64,000 nucleotides of DNA from Isoetes taiwanensis (GCA_021234155.1 JAJEKV010000131.1:62001-126000), one strand, 5' to 3'. Shown: positions 37,045-48,843, counted from the first letter of the stretch. The notes: generated from the sequence alone by a model not told the origin. Numbers and translations: made by a program.

Positions 37045-37158
37045 TATTAGTTAAGATTTGTTGAGAAATTCAGACACGTTTTTGGAGTATTCGAAACTTT
37101 GAATAGACAAGCAACCGATGATGGTGTTAATTTAATGAGGCAAAGAATTCGTTTCTCA
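37045..37158. repeat. Inverted repeat B', partner of 41,818-41,987
   Basis: This 114-bp piece (TATTAGTTAAGATTTG...GAATTCGTTTCTCA) is the inverse of 41,818-41,987 with few differences. It is bounded on the left by the TIR element and on the right by the Helitron at 37,159, so both transposons landed in or next to one older repeat. Confidence 0.85.
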
Positions 37159-39098
37159 CTAGTAATGGTGCCGAGCGTTGCTGGGCCGATCCTTTGAGGC
37201 AAATATCCTAGCCACAGCGCTCCTCTTTGCATTTTTGGTAGTGTACAGGTACGCCTATTATACAACAACTTTGATGATTATTGAAGTGCAGGGGGGTTAC
37301 AATTTCAACTGAGCAATTTTGCCATGTTCTGCAATCGCTTATTGTCTTTTGATTCTTCTTACAGATGTGTAAGAATCGAAACAACCTCCTACTTTTTAAG
37401 GATGAGAACGCACTTTTGTTTTGAGATGTGGGTTTGGGGTTTGACATTTACCATATTAAATCAAATTAAATTAATGATCTAAACAAACACCGAATGTTTT
37501 GTAGCTATGTGGGACAACAAATGTCTACTCCAATGTGAATACGCCCCTTTCAACAGATGCAACCATTGGTGCAACAAATGTTCAAGCCAATGTGAATATG
37601 CCCCTTCAAATGTAAGCAACCGGATTAGAATATGCAACCAAGTCCTAGACATGTGATACATTTCGGGCATTTTGCATTGGCAAAGATTGCCATGATTGAA
37701 ATGGAAGGCTAAGGGACAGATGTATAACCGTGCTAATGGGCACAAATTCAAAAGTGGTTTGGGTTGATTCCAATGTTCTCAAATGTTGGTTCGAATCTTT
37801 GGATAACATGGGGCCGAAATCTGCGGGGAAAATAATATATGATCGGTAGGGACAATCCTTCAAAAGGAATGGAGAAAATTGACATATTACACGGTCACAA
37901 AGATCCTTGAGCCCTCTATGATCTCCCCGCTCCATTCTACAAGGAACAGCTCCATTCTCAGGAACAAAAGTTGTATGTGGGTGGGATGACATAAAGACAT
38001 AACGTTATAAAGTCTACTTACGTCAACTTATTGTAAATCACCCAGGCTTTGGGCAAAGCATTTCTGCGCAAAGATTGGCAAGACGAAAGGGCAAGACACC
38101 ATAAACATCATATCTTTCTCGTATAGATAGGATCTAATTACTATCTAGGACAATCTTTGACAATATTATCGATGAAGTTAGGAGGGTTATTTCGTGCTTT
38201 TACGCTTTGATCATGAAAACTTCCATTTCGAGATATATATGACACAAGGCCTCGATATTCTCAGCTGTCATGTACCATATTTACTTCCAAGCAACTACAC
38301 CATGTTGTGCTAAAAGGACTAAAGTTTAGATGCGACGCTTTACGGATACAAACATATATCCTTATTTGAACGTTTGTATTCCCTATCGATGTAATCTTTC
38401 TCATTTCGTTATCTCCACTTATTACGATCTTTGATCAATAAGTGCATAAATCCTTCTTCCGACGCCAAAGAATACAGTGTGGCCGGACTCATTGACCAAG
38501 TGCACGTATCAAAGGTTCTCTACTACAATTTCAACTTTTCAAAATTGAATATATATCTTATATTTCTACCCAAAAATTCCATACTAAAGTTTTAGAGACA
38601 TGGAAGAAGGATCTCACCCGAGCCAAAGGGAGCGTGCATTCTCTAGAACTTCTGTTGCTTTCGTGTCATATTCCCTCCACCTTTCAATGAAATCAACAAA
38701 TTAAAAAAAGTGCAAGTTCTAAGAATTTTTTAAATGAAACGTACTTCCTCTGCTGCAGGCGGTGCTGACGTTCGGAAGCCCGGAGATGGACATGCCAGGC
38801 AGCATCCTCCTCCCGCCATGCTCTGTTAATGCTACTATCTAAGGACATAAGGAATGCATGGGCAACGTCTCCCGCGCTCGCCGCCGCCATGGTGCGGTAC
38901 ATCTTTGCTTCAAATAGTTTCTCGCAGATAGGCTACTGGGTTATGCCCCTTGGATCTGCAAGTTTATCTCCCTTACATTTGGCCGTCCAACTTCTAGACC
39001 AAATCTGGACCGCCCAATTTAGGTTCTAGACCAAATCTGGACCGCCCAATTTAGGGCGCGATGCACTACTTACACCAAAACATTATAATATAAGAAGA
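37159..39098 (-). mobile_element. Complete non-autonomous Helitron, 1,940 bp
   Basis: On the minus strand it begins with TC (TCTTCTTATATTATAATG, from 39,098). It ends with a hairpin (GCCCAGC-AAC-GCTCGGC, one mismatch), a short spacer and CTAG (37,159), and is flanked by A on the 5' side and T on the 3' side with no target duplication. The inverted repeat at 41.8 kb preserves the empty site: removing 37,159-39,098 joins TTTCTCA to TAGCTAAA, matching TTTCTCA-TACCTAAC there. No Rep/helicase frame is present. A locally GC-rich segment at 38,740-38,900 might be captured sequence but is not identifiable. Near the 5' end a 31-bp word (TTCTAGACCAAATCTGGACC) is duplicated. Confidence 0.88.
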
Positions 39099-39360
39099 TA
39101 GCTAAAAAACAGCAAGGAAACCTAAGAGCCATGGACGCCCACGAAGCAACATCTGGAGAAAAAAAAACCGAGCAAATTGGGGCCATTCTCCGGACTGCTG
39201 CAAGATGAAGAATAGGAAAGGCTTTAACTTATTAGGCTTACGATGGGTAATCTGGCTGTGCTTTTCCTGGCATAACAAGTTGCATAACAAGTTGAATCTG
39301 GTCACTGCATAACAAGTTGCCCTTCAATGGAAAACCGCGATCAACATGTGTGTTTTTGAG
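39099..39360. repeat. Inverted repeat A', partner of 41,563-41,815
   Basis: About 260 bp inverse to 41,563-41,815. Landmarks are AGCAAGGAAACCTAAGAGCC, GGCTTACGATGGGTAATCTG and repeated CATAACAAGTTG words. Together with B' it forms one arm of a large inverted repeat around the MFS transporter pseudogene. Confidence 0.85.
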
Positions 39361-39794
39361 CAAACAACAGTGTGTTTTTGAGCTTTTTGCTTCAGGCCCA
39401 GCCTGGCTTTTTTTATCATGTTCTGTCTCTGCCCTTTTTTTATTGTGCAAATCTAGCAAACAAATCGTTGCCCCGTATTAAATTATCCGCAAACGATTCA
39501 GGGATAATATGCTTGATGCTAGAAGCATTCACCTTATTCCGTTTTAATACTTTTCTTCAAAGCATCCCATGTCAAGCGCTGATACTCGGGGCAGCTTTTA
39601 TCCTTCTGTCCATTTTTTCAGCATCAGCCTTGATTCTTCTGTTTAAATGGTATTCACTGGTCCTTGGCACCTCGACCGCTATAGCTAGACTCTCTGAGTT
39701 AGACGGTTAGATCATAATAATCTCTGAGCCCAATGGTTTAAGACCTGTGGAATACTTGCCTTAGATAGAATATAAAGAAAGACAAGTGGTATTT

Positions 39795-39836
39795 AGAATT
39801 GAACTGAATTGAATCGACGGGTTTTTTATCGTCCAA
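39795..39836 (-). mobile_element. LINE 3' end with (ATTCA)n tail, copy 4
   Basis: On the minus strand the sequence reads CTTGGACGATAAAAAACCC followed by GATTCAATTCAGTTCAATTC. It is the same terminal block as copies 1-3, inserted about 13 bp past the stop codon of the MFS pseudogene. Confidence 0.65.
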
Positions 39837-39849
39837 GAAGAGCACTAAG

Positions 39850-41393
39850 CTATATGAGGAGGAGACGCGGTCTTACAACATTCTTGTAGAACTTTGTGGT
39901 ACGAAGGGTGAGGAGGCTACTCATGGCACAAGCAAGTAAAGAAGTGGCAGTCATGACCAAGAAAGTAGTCCTGTAACAATGCGACCCAAAGCACTGGTCA
40001 CTGCCCACCGCCACTTGTCGGTCATACAAAAACCCAGCCAATCTGACGGAGAGGAAATAAGTCCCCAAAGCCTTGGCAACATAGGTAAAGTTTTGCAGAG
40101 TGCCAAAGTTTTTTAGACCAAAAATTTCGGCTATGATGGTATAGAGAACAGCCCATCAAGCTCCAATAGAAATCCCCACTAAAATGGATCCAAGGAACGA
40201 GCTCCCGGAATGGCTATGCCCGTAACAAGGTTTCCGGCTGCCGAATTCCAAGCACCGGGGCCAAAAACAGGGGCCTTGGAACGGCTTTTTTAAGGAGATG
40301 GTCTGATAAAAACCCACCCGACCCTCCAAGGAAATCCCAAATGCTGAGCAAAGCAACAAAAGTGTTGGTTTGGAGGTCGGAGTAGCCAAGAGCGATGCCA
40401 ATCTGCCCCAAATTGTTGTATACAGTAAGCGCTGCACCCACTCCACATGTGGTAGATATGAAAATGAAAATCATGTCCAGGCTTTTGACGGCCTGAAACA
40501 CAGTGAAATCGTCGCCGTAGCTGGGGGCTACGATATCTGGAATTTTTGGGGCCTCAATCTGAGGCTCCTCAACGCCGTTTATCTGAAGCCAAATCTCCTC
40601 CACAGGCTGAAAATTTGCAGAGAACATGACAATCGGAATGGGCAGCAGAAGAATGAATACCATGGCAGCAAACAAGCCCTTGGCTACATTGTTGGACAAA
40701 TTCTTTACATGTTGTGTCACAATCATGACCATTAAATACGCAGCAAGGAGCAGAACAGCGAAGAGGAGCTTATACATGATTCTGGAGTCGTTGGAAGAGG
40801 CACGATCCGGCAGAGGCAGCTCTCGGATGAGGAAACGTAAAACAGATTGGGAGGGCGTATGGGAAGCATCCGAAAGCAGAAGAATAAATGCGCTGGGATT
40901 TGTGGAGAACCAGGCTTGGAAGATCAGAGTGAAGGAAGCCCCGCTGAGGCCTTGGGTGCTGTCTAGCAGGCTGAGAAGCATGCTCTGATTGTTTGGAAAA
41001 TTATTGGCGCATACCACCAACACTGCAGTCGTGGTGAACGCTACCGAGGCCCCCACTATGCATATATACAAGCATAACTCCCACACTTGTGGATGCGCTA
41101 CCCTATGGGTCACCGAGAGCCATATCATCACATACCCAACAATATTTAGCCCTGACCCTATCCCAAGCACCACCCATGACCCCCATGTTGTACACCACCC
41201 CCGACACTATCCCCGCCAAGGTGCCTAGCTCCTTGAAGAAACTCATTGTGTTTATCTCCTCCTGATTGTAGCCTAGCGAGGTCTTGATGTGCTCCGAAAA
41301 GAGACTGAAGGTGTTCAGCGAACCTCCTGACGATACCATCACATAGAAGCTCGCTAGTGCAACCATCCATCTGCTCGCTTCCATTCGTCTCAT
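39850..41393 (-). pseudogene. NODULIN-like / NFD4-type MFS transporter pseudogene
   Basis: The minus strand encodes a nearly full-length, single-exon protein of the plant NODULIN-like major facilitator family. It has an N-terminus with RWMVALASFYVM and SLFSEHIKTSLGYNQ, the WELCLYICI block, several hydrophobic segments, and a C-terminal half with FLGSILVGISIGA, CFGSHCYRTTF and LRTTKFYKNVV. Members are membrane transporters of poorly known substrate. The lesions are a frameshift near 41,190 (between VVYN and WVVLGIG), two shifts at 40,215-40,280 and a TGA in place of Trp near 40,157. The absence of introns and the position inside an inverted repeat may reflect a duplicated or retroposed copy. 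Confidence 0.88.
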
Positions 41394-41447
41394 TCTTTCC
41401 TCAAATTGATTCTATCTCTCCATTGTTTGCCTCCACCCGCTAGCTAT

Positions 41448-41562
41448 GCATGAGTGGACCAAAGTGGTCTTTCCTTAAGTCGTTCAACCATTTCCTAGTG
41501 TCATCATAAAACATCGACGAGTCTCTCATTCCCATCCACACCCGCTAGCTATGCATGAGCTA
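41448..41562. repeat. Short direct repeat CACCCGCTAGCTATGCATGAG
   Basis: A 21-bp word occurs at about 41,438 and again at about 41,537, just left of the inverted repeat arm. It may be the trace of a small insertion or duplication. Confidence 0.6.
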
Positions 41563-41987
41563 GCAAAAATACACATGTTGATCTCCATTGAATGGCAACT
41601 TGTTATGCAGTGACCAGATTCAACTTGTTATGCAACTAGTTATGCCAGGAAAAGCACAACCAGATTACCCATCGTAAGCCTAATAAGTTAACGCCTTTCC
41701 TATTCTTCATCTTGCAGCAGTCCGGAGAATGGCCCCAGTTTGCTCGGTTTTTTTTTTTCTCCAGATGTTGCTTCGTGGGCGTCCATGGCTCTTAGGTTTC
41801 CTTGTTGTTTGTTAGGTATGAGAAACGAATTCTTTGCCTCATTAAATTAACACCATCATCTTTTCGCCATTATCGGTTGCTTGTCTATTCAAAGTTTCGA
41901 ATACTCCAAAAACGTGTTTGAATTTCTCAACAAATCTTAACTAATATCCAAAAACGTGTCTGAATTTCTCAACAAATCTTAACTAAT
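41563..41987. repeat. Inverted repeat arm A+B, contiguous copy
   Basis: Contiguous 425-bp version of the repeat that is split on the left side into B' (37,045-37,158) and A' (39,099-39,360). The two arms are inverted. The B part holds a 42-bp tandem duplication (CCAAAAACGTGTxTGAATTT, at 41,906 and 41,948). Confidence 0.85.
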
Positions 41988-42114
41988 ATGTGTCGGCAAC
42001 TCTATCACATCACCATGCACACCTTATGCCAGCCCATAATAATAAATATGCCAGCCTGTAATGCATGGGTTGCGGATGGGGGGCATGAGAAACTCCCTCA
42101 TCTTAATACCCTTA

Positions 42115-42985
42115 GGGTGGCTTCACACTCGCCGTTATATTATGTTAAACTCTTAATATAACGGCACCTCCTTTATGTTAGAATAACATAGCCAGGAGAT
42201 TTCACTTCACAATGGCAGTTACAGTAAAAATTAATATAATAAAAACTGTTAGAGATGCTTCAGACTGCATTGCATCCTTCTGTTAGATTAAAGATTAGCA
42301 TAATAGAAATTGTTTAAGATTGCTTCACACTGCAAAACGCTGTTACATTAGATCCAAAACTAGTATAACAGCTGCCGTTAAAGATTGATTCACACTGAAT
42401 CCCGCTGTTAGCCCAAACAAGCTTGAACACAAACGAAAGCATGAGCAATACAGATTCAAGCGGACATAATATCAAAATAGCAAGTGATTGAGTATAGAAA
42501 AGGATGATATTAGAAGGAAAATACTGATTTTGCAATCTTGGATGAGCTTTCAGGCACGATTCTTTTATGCTACCAAAAACAATCACAAAACTGTAAAGAA
42601 CTGATCTTTCCTGTTACAAGGAGCTATTGTGCACTGTAAAATCATCTACAAGCATCAAATCCACCATCAGAGACCACCGTAAATGCTTTAGGGCTGCCCA
42701 AAACGCGATCTTCCGCCTTCAATCCTTCTTAACGGAGCTTAAGGGATGGTCTTGGTAGGGGCTAAGTTAGGACGGCAAATTTTAGGGCCAGTTAGCTGTC
42801 GTTTAGGTTTAACCTAACGGAAACCCAATATGAAGCAGAGTTAAGATGCACCGTTTGCCTAACTGTACCGCTAAGTTTTAATCCCTTCCTAATTTAACAG
42901 CAAATCCTAACGACACTAATGTGAAGGCCAGTTAGCTCGATTTTCTTAACATAACGGGATTTAACCCCTCAGTGTGAAGTGGCCC
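42115..42985. mobile_element. PIF/Harbinger-type MITE, 871 bp, TTA target duplication
   Basis: The left end GGGTGGCTTCACACT and right end AGTGTGAAGTGGCCC form terminal inverted repeats, extending in diverged form through CCGTTAT and ATAACGG. Both ends are flanked by TTA (42,112-42,114 and 42,986-42,988), the three-base duplication typical of PIF/Harbinger. Internal CTTCACACTG words repeat several times. No transposase is present. The right end lies 122 bp before the start codon of the dioxygenase gene, so the MITE forms most of its upstream region. Confidence 0.82.
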
Positions 42986-42988
42986 TTA

Positions 42989-43106
42989 TTAGGATAGAAT
43001 AAAATAGGATAGGATAGGATAAAATATGGGTGAATGAGAAACCAACATCCAAACACACTCGCCCATTCTCCTTGATTGCTTTGTCTTGCTTCCAACGTTT
43101 CTCATC
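42989..43106 (+). promoter_or_regulatory. Short upstream region of the dioxygenase
   Basis: Between the MITE and the ATG lies about 118 bp with a run of AGGAT-type pentamers (AATAGGATAGGATAGGATAA). No canonical TATA box is clear; AAAATATGG near 43,021 is the nearest candidate. Any core promoter must sit here or within the MITE. Confidence 0.35.
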
Positions 43107-44434
43107 ATGGTTCTTTGCTCGTCCTCCTTGCCAAGAGGTGTGAAGTTCTTGGTGGAATCTGGTGTTCCCATAGATGAAATCCCTGATAAATATATCAAAC
43201 CATTGGATAAACGTCCAATCATGGATGAGGTGATGCCTGGCGATTCGATTCCAGTGATTGACCTTCAAGGGCTGATTGATGGATCAAATCTTGAAAAAGT
43301 GACGAAAGACATTGCTGACGCTTCAAAAACATGGGGGATCTTTCAAGTTAGCGACTAGAATTAATCTCATTTCCATTTTGATTACTTTGAGAATTCTAAT
43401 TTTGAGATTAAAATAGGTGATCAACCATGGAGTTCCAAAGCCCATGATCGAGGCTATGGTCGATGGAGTGCATGAGTTTTTTAAGTTGCCAATCGAAGAA
43501 AAGATGGTGCACTACACCGAGGAAGTGTTCAATCCTATCCGATATTGTACGAGCATGACCCCTTCTAAGGAGTCTCATATGGAGTGGCATGACCACCTCC
43601 AACATTACTTTGCTGCTGGAGACGTAGAAAACCATCCTTGGTCCCTCTTGGGCTTGCCTTCTTATGAGTAAGTCACTATCTCTTAGCTGTAGACCTTAGC
43701 AAGAAGGTCCCTCAAGTGTCAACATTTTGTAGATGATTACACTTTTATTAGGCTAATATTTTTTTCTTCCATTTCTTTGGCATCAAACTAGACGTGCAGC
43801 AAAAGAGTATGCCATGAAAATTTCATTCCTTGCAAAGCGGTTGAAGTCTGCCTTATCCCAAGGATTAGGACTTGAACCAAACTGCATCGAAAAAGATTTT
43901 GGAAAACAGGAGATCATTATGCGGTCGAACTATTATCCACCGTGTCCTAGACCTGATCTTGCGCTTGGCATGAATGGACATACGGATAGTGGTGGCATCA
44001 CTATTTTGTTACAAGACCAAGTCGGTGGATTGCAAGCTCTCAAGGATGGACGTTGGTATGCTATAAATCCCATTCCAAATGCACTTACAATAAACATTGC
44101 TGACCAAATAGAGGTATTGTAAATTTTATTTCAAAGTTATGCATATTAGGAATGAGAAAATATAATCTAAGTGGTTGAATGTTTGATGTTGTAGATCTTG
44201 AGCAATGGGGCATATAAAAGTATTGAACATCGAGTGTTGGTCAACTCAAAACTTCCACGTCTATCAATTGCAACATTCTGCAATCCTTCAAAGGATGCAT
44301 TGATTGGGCCCATGCATGAGCTTGTAGGCGAGAATAACCCACCTTTATACAAGCATACGTTGTATGGTGAGCACATCACCAACGTGTATTCGACCTACCT
44401 TGATGGAAAGCATTCCAAGCTGCTTGAAAAGTGA
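43107..44434 (+). CDS. 2-oxoglutarate/Fe(II)-dependent dioxygenase (DOXC class)
   Basis: Four exons (43,107-43,346, 43,417-43,667, 43,792-44,113, 44,195-44,434) with GT-AG borders join to 1,053 nt, 350 residues, the normal length for the family. An N-terminal DIOX_N part (IPVIDLQGLI; VINHGVP at residues 81-87) is followed by the double-stranded beta-helix. NYYPPCP (210-216) precedes the iron ligands H227 and D229 (GHTDSGG), the third ligand is H283 (SIEHRVLVN), and R293/S295 (PRLSIA) bind 2-oxoglutarate. All catalytic residues are present. The closest plant relatives in style are the F3H/FLS/DMR6-like specialised-metabolism and hormone oxygenases, but the substrate cannot be read from sequence. 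It is cytosolic (no signal). Its promoter region carries a MITE. Confidence 0.92.
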
Positions 44435-45196
44435 TAGTAATTAATATGACAAGTATCCTTTTGTTGTCCTCACCTACTATCACTCATATCTAATTCAGTG
44501 TCAATTTTTGTTTGATAAATATTTGTTTGATGCTATTTGTTTGAAGCATCCTCGTGGTGACACGTATGTGCAAACAAAATTTTAAGAAAAGAATGCGGCA
44601 TTTATGATATGCACTTATTGTGCATTTATGGCGGCTGGCTATGGTGGCTAGAAGATTGCACAGCCTTTTTCCTATTTCGTCCTCTGCCACTGCTAAATTG
44701 TGGTGCAAATCCACATGTTCTATCTGCATTCAAGAATTCCGACCTCAAGGTATCAATAACGGTGAAGAACAAAGAGGCCAAAAAAAGAAATTTGGTTCAA
44801 ATCTTTCTAGTTCCCATCAAGCTGAATGTTTTACCATCTCGTGCTAAGGATTTCGGCTGTACGCTAAAGATTCTTTCATGCCGTTAAAGGTTTTGGCTGT
44901 GGCAAAAAATTTCATCTGTGTGATTTTGGCTGTGGCTAAAGTTTTTGTTATTCTTTTGTGGATTAAGGAAGACCCTTCTACAACAAGCTTGCCTGCACAA
45001 ATGCAATCAGATACTTCCCAAATTTTTCCTCTCAAGATGCATTTTGAACAAAGAAACAAAAGCAAATATGCTAGAACTAGATCGCAGGGGCAATGCAATG
45101 GATTCGCCTCCATCGTATATTTATGAATCCAGCAGAGCATCGATTGTTTTGGTTCCGTTTGGCAAATTACTAGCTTCAGATTATCATGTTGCAAAG
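44435..45196. other. Dioxygenase 3' flank, gene-poor
   Basis: No further coding exon. Repeated words of the form GGCTGTGGCTAAAG/GGCTGTGGCAAAA occur at 44,880-44,945. Confidence 0.45.
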
Positions 45197-45490
45197 AAAA
45201 CAAGGTGCTGCGCACGGAGGGTTGCCCTCCCATGGCCCAAGAGTGTGTTTTCATGTTTGTTGTCGCCGTTTCATTTTCATGGTTTTTGTTGGGTGTGTGG
45301 GGGGTTATTAATGGTTTGAACGGGGGGTTTTGTTTTGTGTTGTTTTATTTTCTTTTGTTTATGAATTGTGCATGGACCAAGGCTATTTCTAGCATGGTGC
45401 TTATGACTTGAGATCCTTGACATGAGATGTTTATTATGTTTTTTGCCTGTGCTTTACATAGCTTGTAGCAAGAGGCGCCATCATTGTATA
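45197..45490 (+). repeat. Dispersed repeat family A, copy in plus orientation
   Basis: Starts AAAACAAGGTGCTGCGCACG, GAGGGTTGCCC, then GTTATTAATGGTTTGAACGG and TGCATGGACCAAGGCTATTT, ending around CTTTACATAGCTTGTAG. It matches 62,330-62,624 in inverse orientation along its length. It is truncated compared with the 62-kb copy, which extends about 350 bp further. Confidence 0.88.
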
Positions 45491-47602
45491 TTTTGCATCA
45501 ATACATTGTATGCCTTTGCTATATGCATATAGACAAAAGCCATGAGCAGAACAACACTGATCTCAAGCAGAGTGGATCAAATAAAAATGCTGCAAAAATG
45601 GTTGAGGCTTGATTTAAGATGGCTAGAATGGAAGGATATGAAAAACCGTCATGGGCTAAGGGGAAACTTTGCATGATAATCTAAAACATACATGCAATAT
45701 GCCAAGGACATGGCCTTTAGTCCAAAAGGGGCCCTATGGTCCAAAGAGGGCCTTTGGTCCAAAGAAGGACCAAAGGGAGGCGTGCATGCTATATAGTAGC
45801 TCGGGGGAGAGCTCTGGGCAGTCTGGTGGTCTTAGCTGAGGGCTCGTGGTTGGGTGGTGAGATAGCGTGCCACGTCAAGAGTCCGTTTTAATACAACACC
45901 ACCAGCTGGGAAATGAATGCAGTGGATTGCAATACTATAATAATAGATCAGCAAAAATCTCAAACAGAGTAAGGCAAAAAATTAGTGTGATAAAAATAAA
46001 GAGACAACAAACCAAACAGTTAAATTCTCATGTTTGTCCGACCTGAACATGAATCGCAAATCCAATTGAAATTTGTCAAAGACTTGTTCGATAGTCTCAC
46101 TCAAGAAATGTACATGAACTCATAAACTAGACATAGGAACACAAATATGATTGTCCTAGACTTGGTAGAATTCCGTACACCAGTGGCAACCCATTACAAG
46201 GTCCTTGTAGCTCGTTTACAAGTAGTTAATAACATGAGAGATGTTCACAAAGAGAGATGTCCACAGTGAACTTACTAGATCTGTAGTAGAGCTGCTAATC
46301 TTCAAGACAAAATTCCCACACAAAGCATGTGGACTCAAAACTGGCAATCCATTCCAAAAGTCGCTACGAAATGCAGCATTAAGGCAGATTTGGGGTCTCA
46401 AAATGGCCCATATCTTGGATGCCAGAATTCCATGTCATGTTTCTCGCGACCAATGATGTTTGCGCATTTTTTTCCAAAGTCAGTATTAGTTGGCAAGTAG
46501 AAAGAGGAGCAGGCTTACTTGGCATCCACATGGCGAAATTTCCCCGGGGGGTTCACACATGTGCGTCGACGGAGAAGGGGTTTTTTCGAAAAAAAATAGT
46601 ACGTATACCTGCGGTCGCTGATACGTTTTGGCGCCCAGATGTATGCATTTTCCACGGTCCGGTGATGGATTTCTTGGAGCTACTAAGGCGTAAGAGTACG
46701 TTTTAGGGCTTTGAATCCGAAGCTTGCTGCCAGAAAAACGTTTTAGGATTTGGTGTTTCGGAGGTAATGTTTTGAGTTTTTTTTTGTCCTGTTTCCTTGC
46801 CCATAAAACTATCTTATAGAGTTTGGTTATGAACGGAGGCCCTATTATAATGATTTGAGAAGCTGAATGCTTTATTTCGTGGCTGTTGATGTTGATACAA
46901 CAATTTGGAGCTATGCCTGAATGGCAGATGTTAGATCTATCAACAATGCGAAAGAATGCTGCACAAAAGCCACGAAACACTAGTCAAATGCCGGATATGG
47001 CACTATCACATTTCGTTTTGCCTGAAACGATTAGGCCAGGATCGCCATAGCTAACCCTTGTTGGTTGTTGCAGATGGAGAAGAATAAACAAAACGGACAT
47101 GCTAGTAGCAGACGAAATATCTGTTGAAGGCCTGTGCCTCAGCAAAAATCAGTGATATTGGAGTAGACCGATCGCTCTTATGAGGTTCCAAACCTGTTAA
47201 TAGCATTTTTGCCTTGGATGTTGCGCCTACTCGTGAGCATAGTTGATGCTTATGCTATTCAAAAGCTAGGTTATTTGAGGGCGAGTGACACTGATATGGC
47301 TAATACATTGTTTTACATGAGCAGAGGTAAGCATCTGTTACCTTGTTTGTTCCTGCAAGTTAGATGGTCTATTGTTCCCATATAACTTCGTTTCAGGATC
47401 ATGCTTAGCTGCATATTTGATGGACAAGCAAGGGCGATGCCTCTTGATGATTGTTAGTTTATGTGGCATGGTATTGTCTTATGTACAATGAGATGACAGA
47501 AAAATATGCTGCCAAACTGAGTTTAACGTGTTTCCAACATACAGGTAGGCTACATGAATAAATACTGGACCTGCAATATTGAATGTTGATCATGTATTGC
47601 AG
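45491..47602. other. Gene-poor stretch, possible exon relic at 47.2 kb
   Basis: No confident gene. At 47,218-47,326 the plus strand reads AIQKLGYLRASDTDMANT followed by LFYMSR and a GT donor, which looks like a real exon but is not one I recognise. A 164-residue minus-strand frame at 46,486-46,980 has no motif and an untypical composition. CCAAAG-rich words repeat at 45,720-45,775. Confidence 0.4.
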
Positions 47603-47657
47603 AGTTGGATATGTTGTCCTTACAAGTGTAGATAGAGATGACCTACCTGATGGAGGC
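47603..47657 (+). pseudogene. Lipoyl synthase single-exon relic
   Basis: Following an AG acceptor, the plus strand codes for VGYVVLTSVDRDDLPDGG, the highly conserved radical-SAM segment of lipoyl synthase (the usual form is VDYVVLTSVDRDDLPDGG). After the second Gly the reading diverges, and the expected SGHFA block is missing. No other lipoyl synthase exon was found nearby. It is therefore an isolated relic beside the LINE that begins at 47,734. Confidence 0.7.
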
Positions 47658-47733
47658 AAGAAAGTTCCCTTACTCCTGCTATACCAGGTATCAATTTGTG
47701 GTATATGCTATGCTAACTTAAAAGTAAGTTACT

Positions 47734-48801
47734 TCATGTGGATTTAATTTGGTTCTCTAAGATCTCCTCCCCAATTTGAAGATTAGGATTGTGGGGATCA
47801 TTCTGGAGCTGAGTTCTAACATCCCTCATTTGAGCTAAGAGATTATCCTTATGTCTAGATCTCTTTTTAAATGCAGACTTTGACCAGTTCTTAATCCAAG
47901 ATTTGATCTGCTTGAGCTTGAAATAAAAGTTTTTCATAGATTGGGAGCCATAGGGAGTGTCCATGTCATTTTGACATTGACCATTTTGTCCATTTTGCAG
48001 ATTTAAGATGAAATTCTTGAAGTCTAGACAGAACTTCTCACTGTGGAGGAGAGAACAATTGAACTTAAATGGAGTGTTCCCCTCCTTTGGCAAGTTTAGC
48101 AAGTGAGTGGTGTGAAGAAATTGAGGCTGATGATCTGAAATGGAGGTGGCCTCATCACTGCTCACATAACAATTATCCCAAAATGACCCTGATGAATTCG
48201 AGACATAGAATCAGTAAACTCTTTTGGAATTTTTTTGCTTATTTGTCCAAGTGAAGTTTGAAGTTGAGGAAGGAACATGAATAAGATTGATATCAGAGAT
48301 CAAGGAATCCCAACTGACTCTTTCAACAGAGGACATATTAATTTTATTCCCTAACTTCATATCCCAATTTGGAGTGTTATTGAAGTCTCCAGAGACCACC
48401 CAATTCATAGAAGGCTGAGAAGAAATCCAAGAGTTAATCTGAGGCCAGATATTTTCTCTCTCCTTTGGGCATGTGGGGGCATAGACATTAACAACTCCAA
48501 AGTTAGAGCTATTTAATTTGAAAATGACAGCTTGCCAGCATCTACTAGGGCTGTTATAAAAGAAGACATGAGACAAGGATTTCCAAATAATGGCTATTCC
48601 CCCACTAGTGCCATTGGCTTCAATCCAAATGGAAGTAGAACCTGGATAAATCCACTCAGATAAATTTGAGCTCTCAAATTTTGGCAACTTGGTTTCCTGA
48701 AGCAAGATAATATCGGACTTATAAGATCTGAGCTGAGAAATGGCTCTCCTTCTCTTAATAGGGCCTTTAATCCCTCTAACATTCCAACTAATTATCTTCA
48801 T
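47734..48801 (-). pseudogene. L1-like LINE ORF2, endonuclease part, 3'-truncated
   Basis: The minus-strand frame begins at 48,801 with MKIISWNVRGIKGP and shows the AP-endonuclease landmarks: LLQETKL (catalytic Glu), TSGGIAIIWK, VNVYAP, VVSGDFNN and, after an in-frame stop near 48,211, ISDHQP. The linker toward the RT continues to KNWSKSAFKKRSRHKD and stops at 47,734, where the LINE homology ends. No RT is present. ORF2 starts 42 nt downstream of the ORF1 stop, a normal LINE spacing. The single stop plus a small deletion and the lost RT make it inactive. Confidence 0.88.
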
Positions 48802-48843
48802 CAGAATGTGAATTAAGTCAGAATGAAAAGAAAGAGGAGAGAA

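Noticed and set aside
46486..46980. 164-codon minus-strand open frame
   Set aside because: No motif, untypical composition, spans a homopolymer run and has no splice or promoter context.
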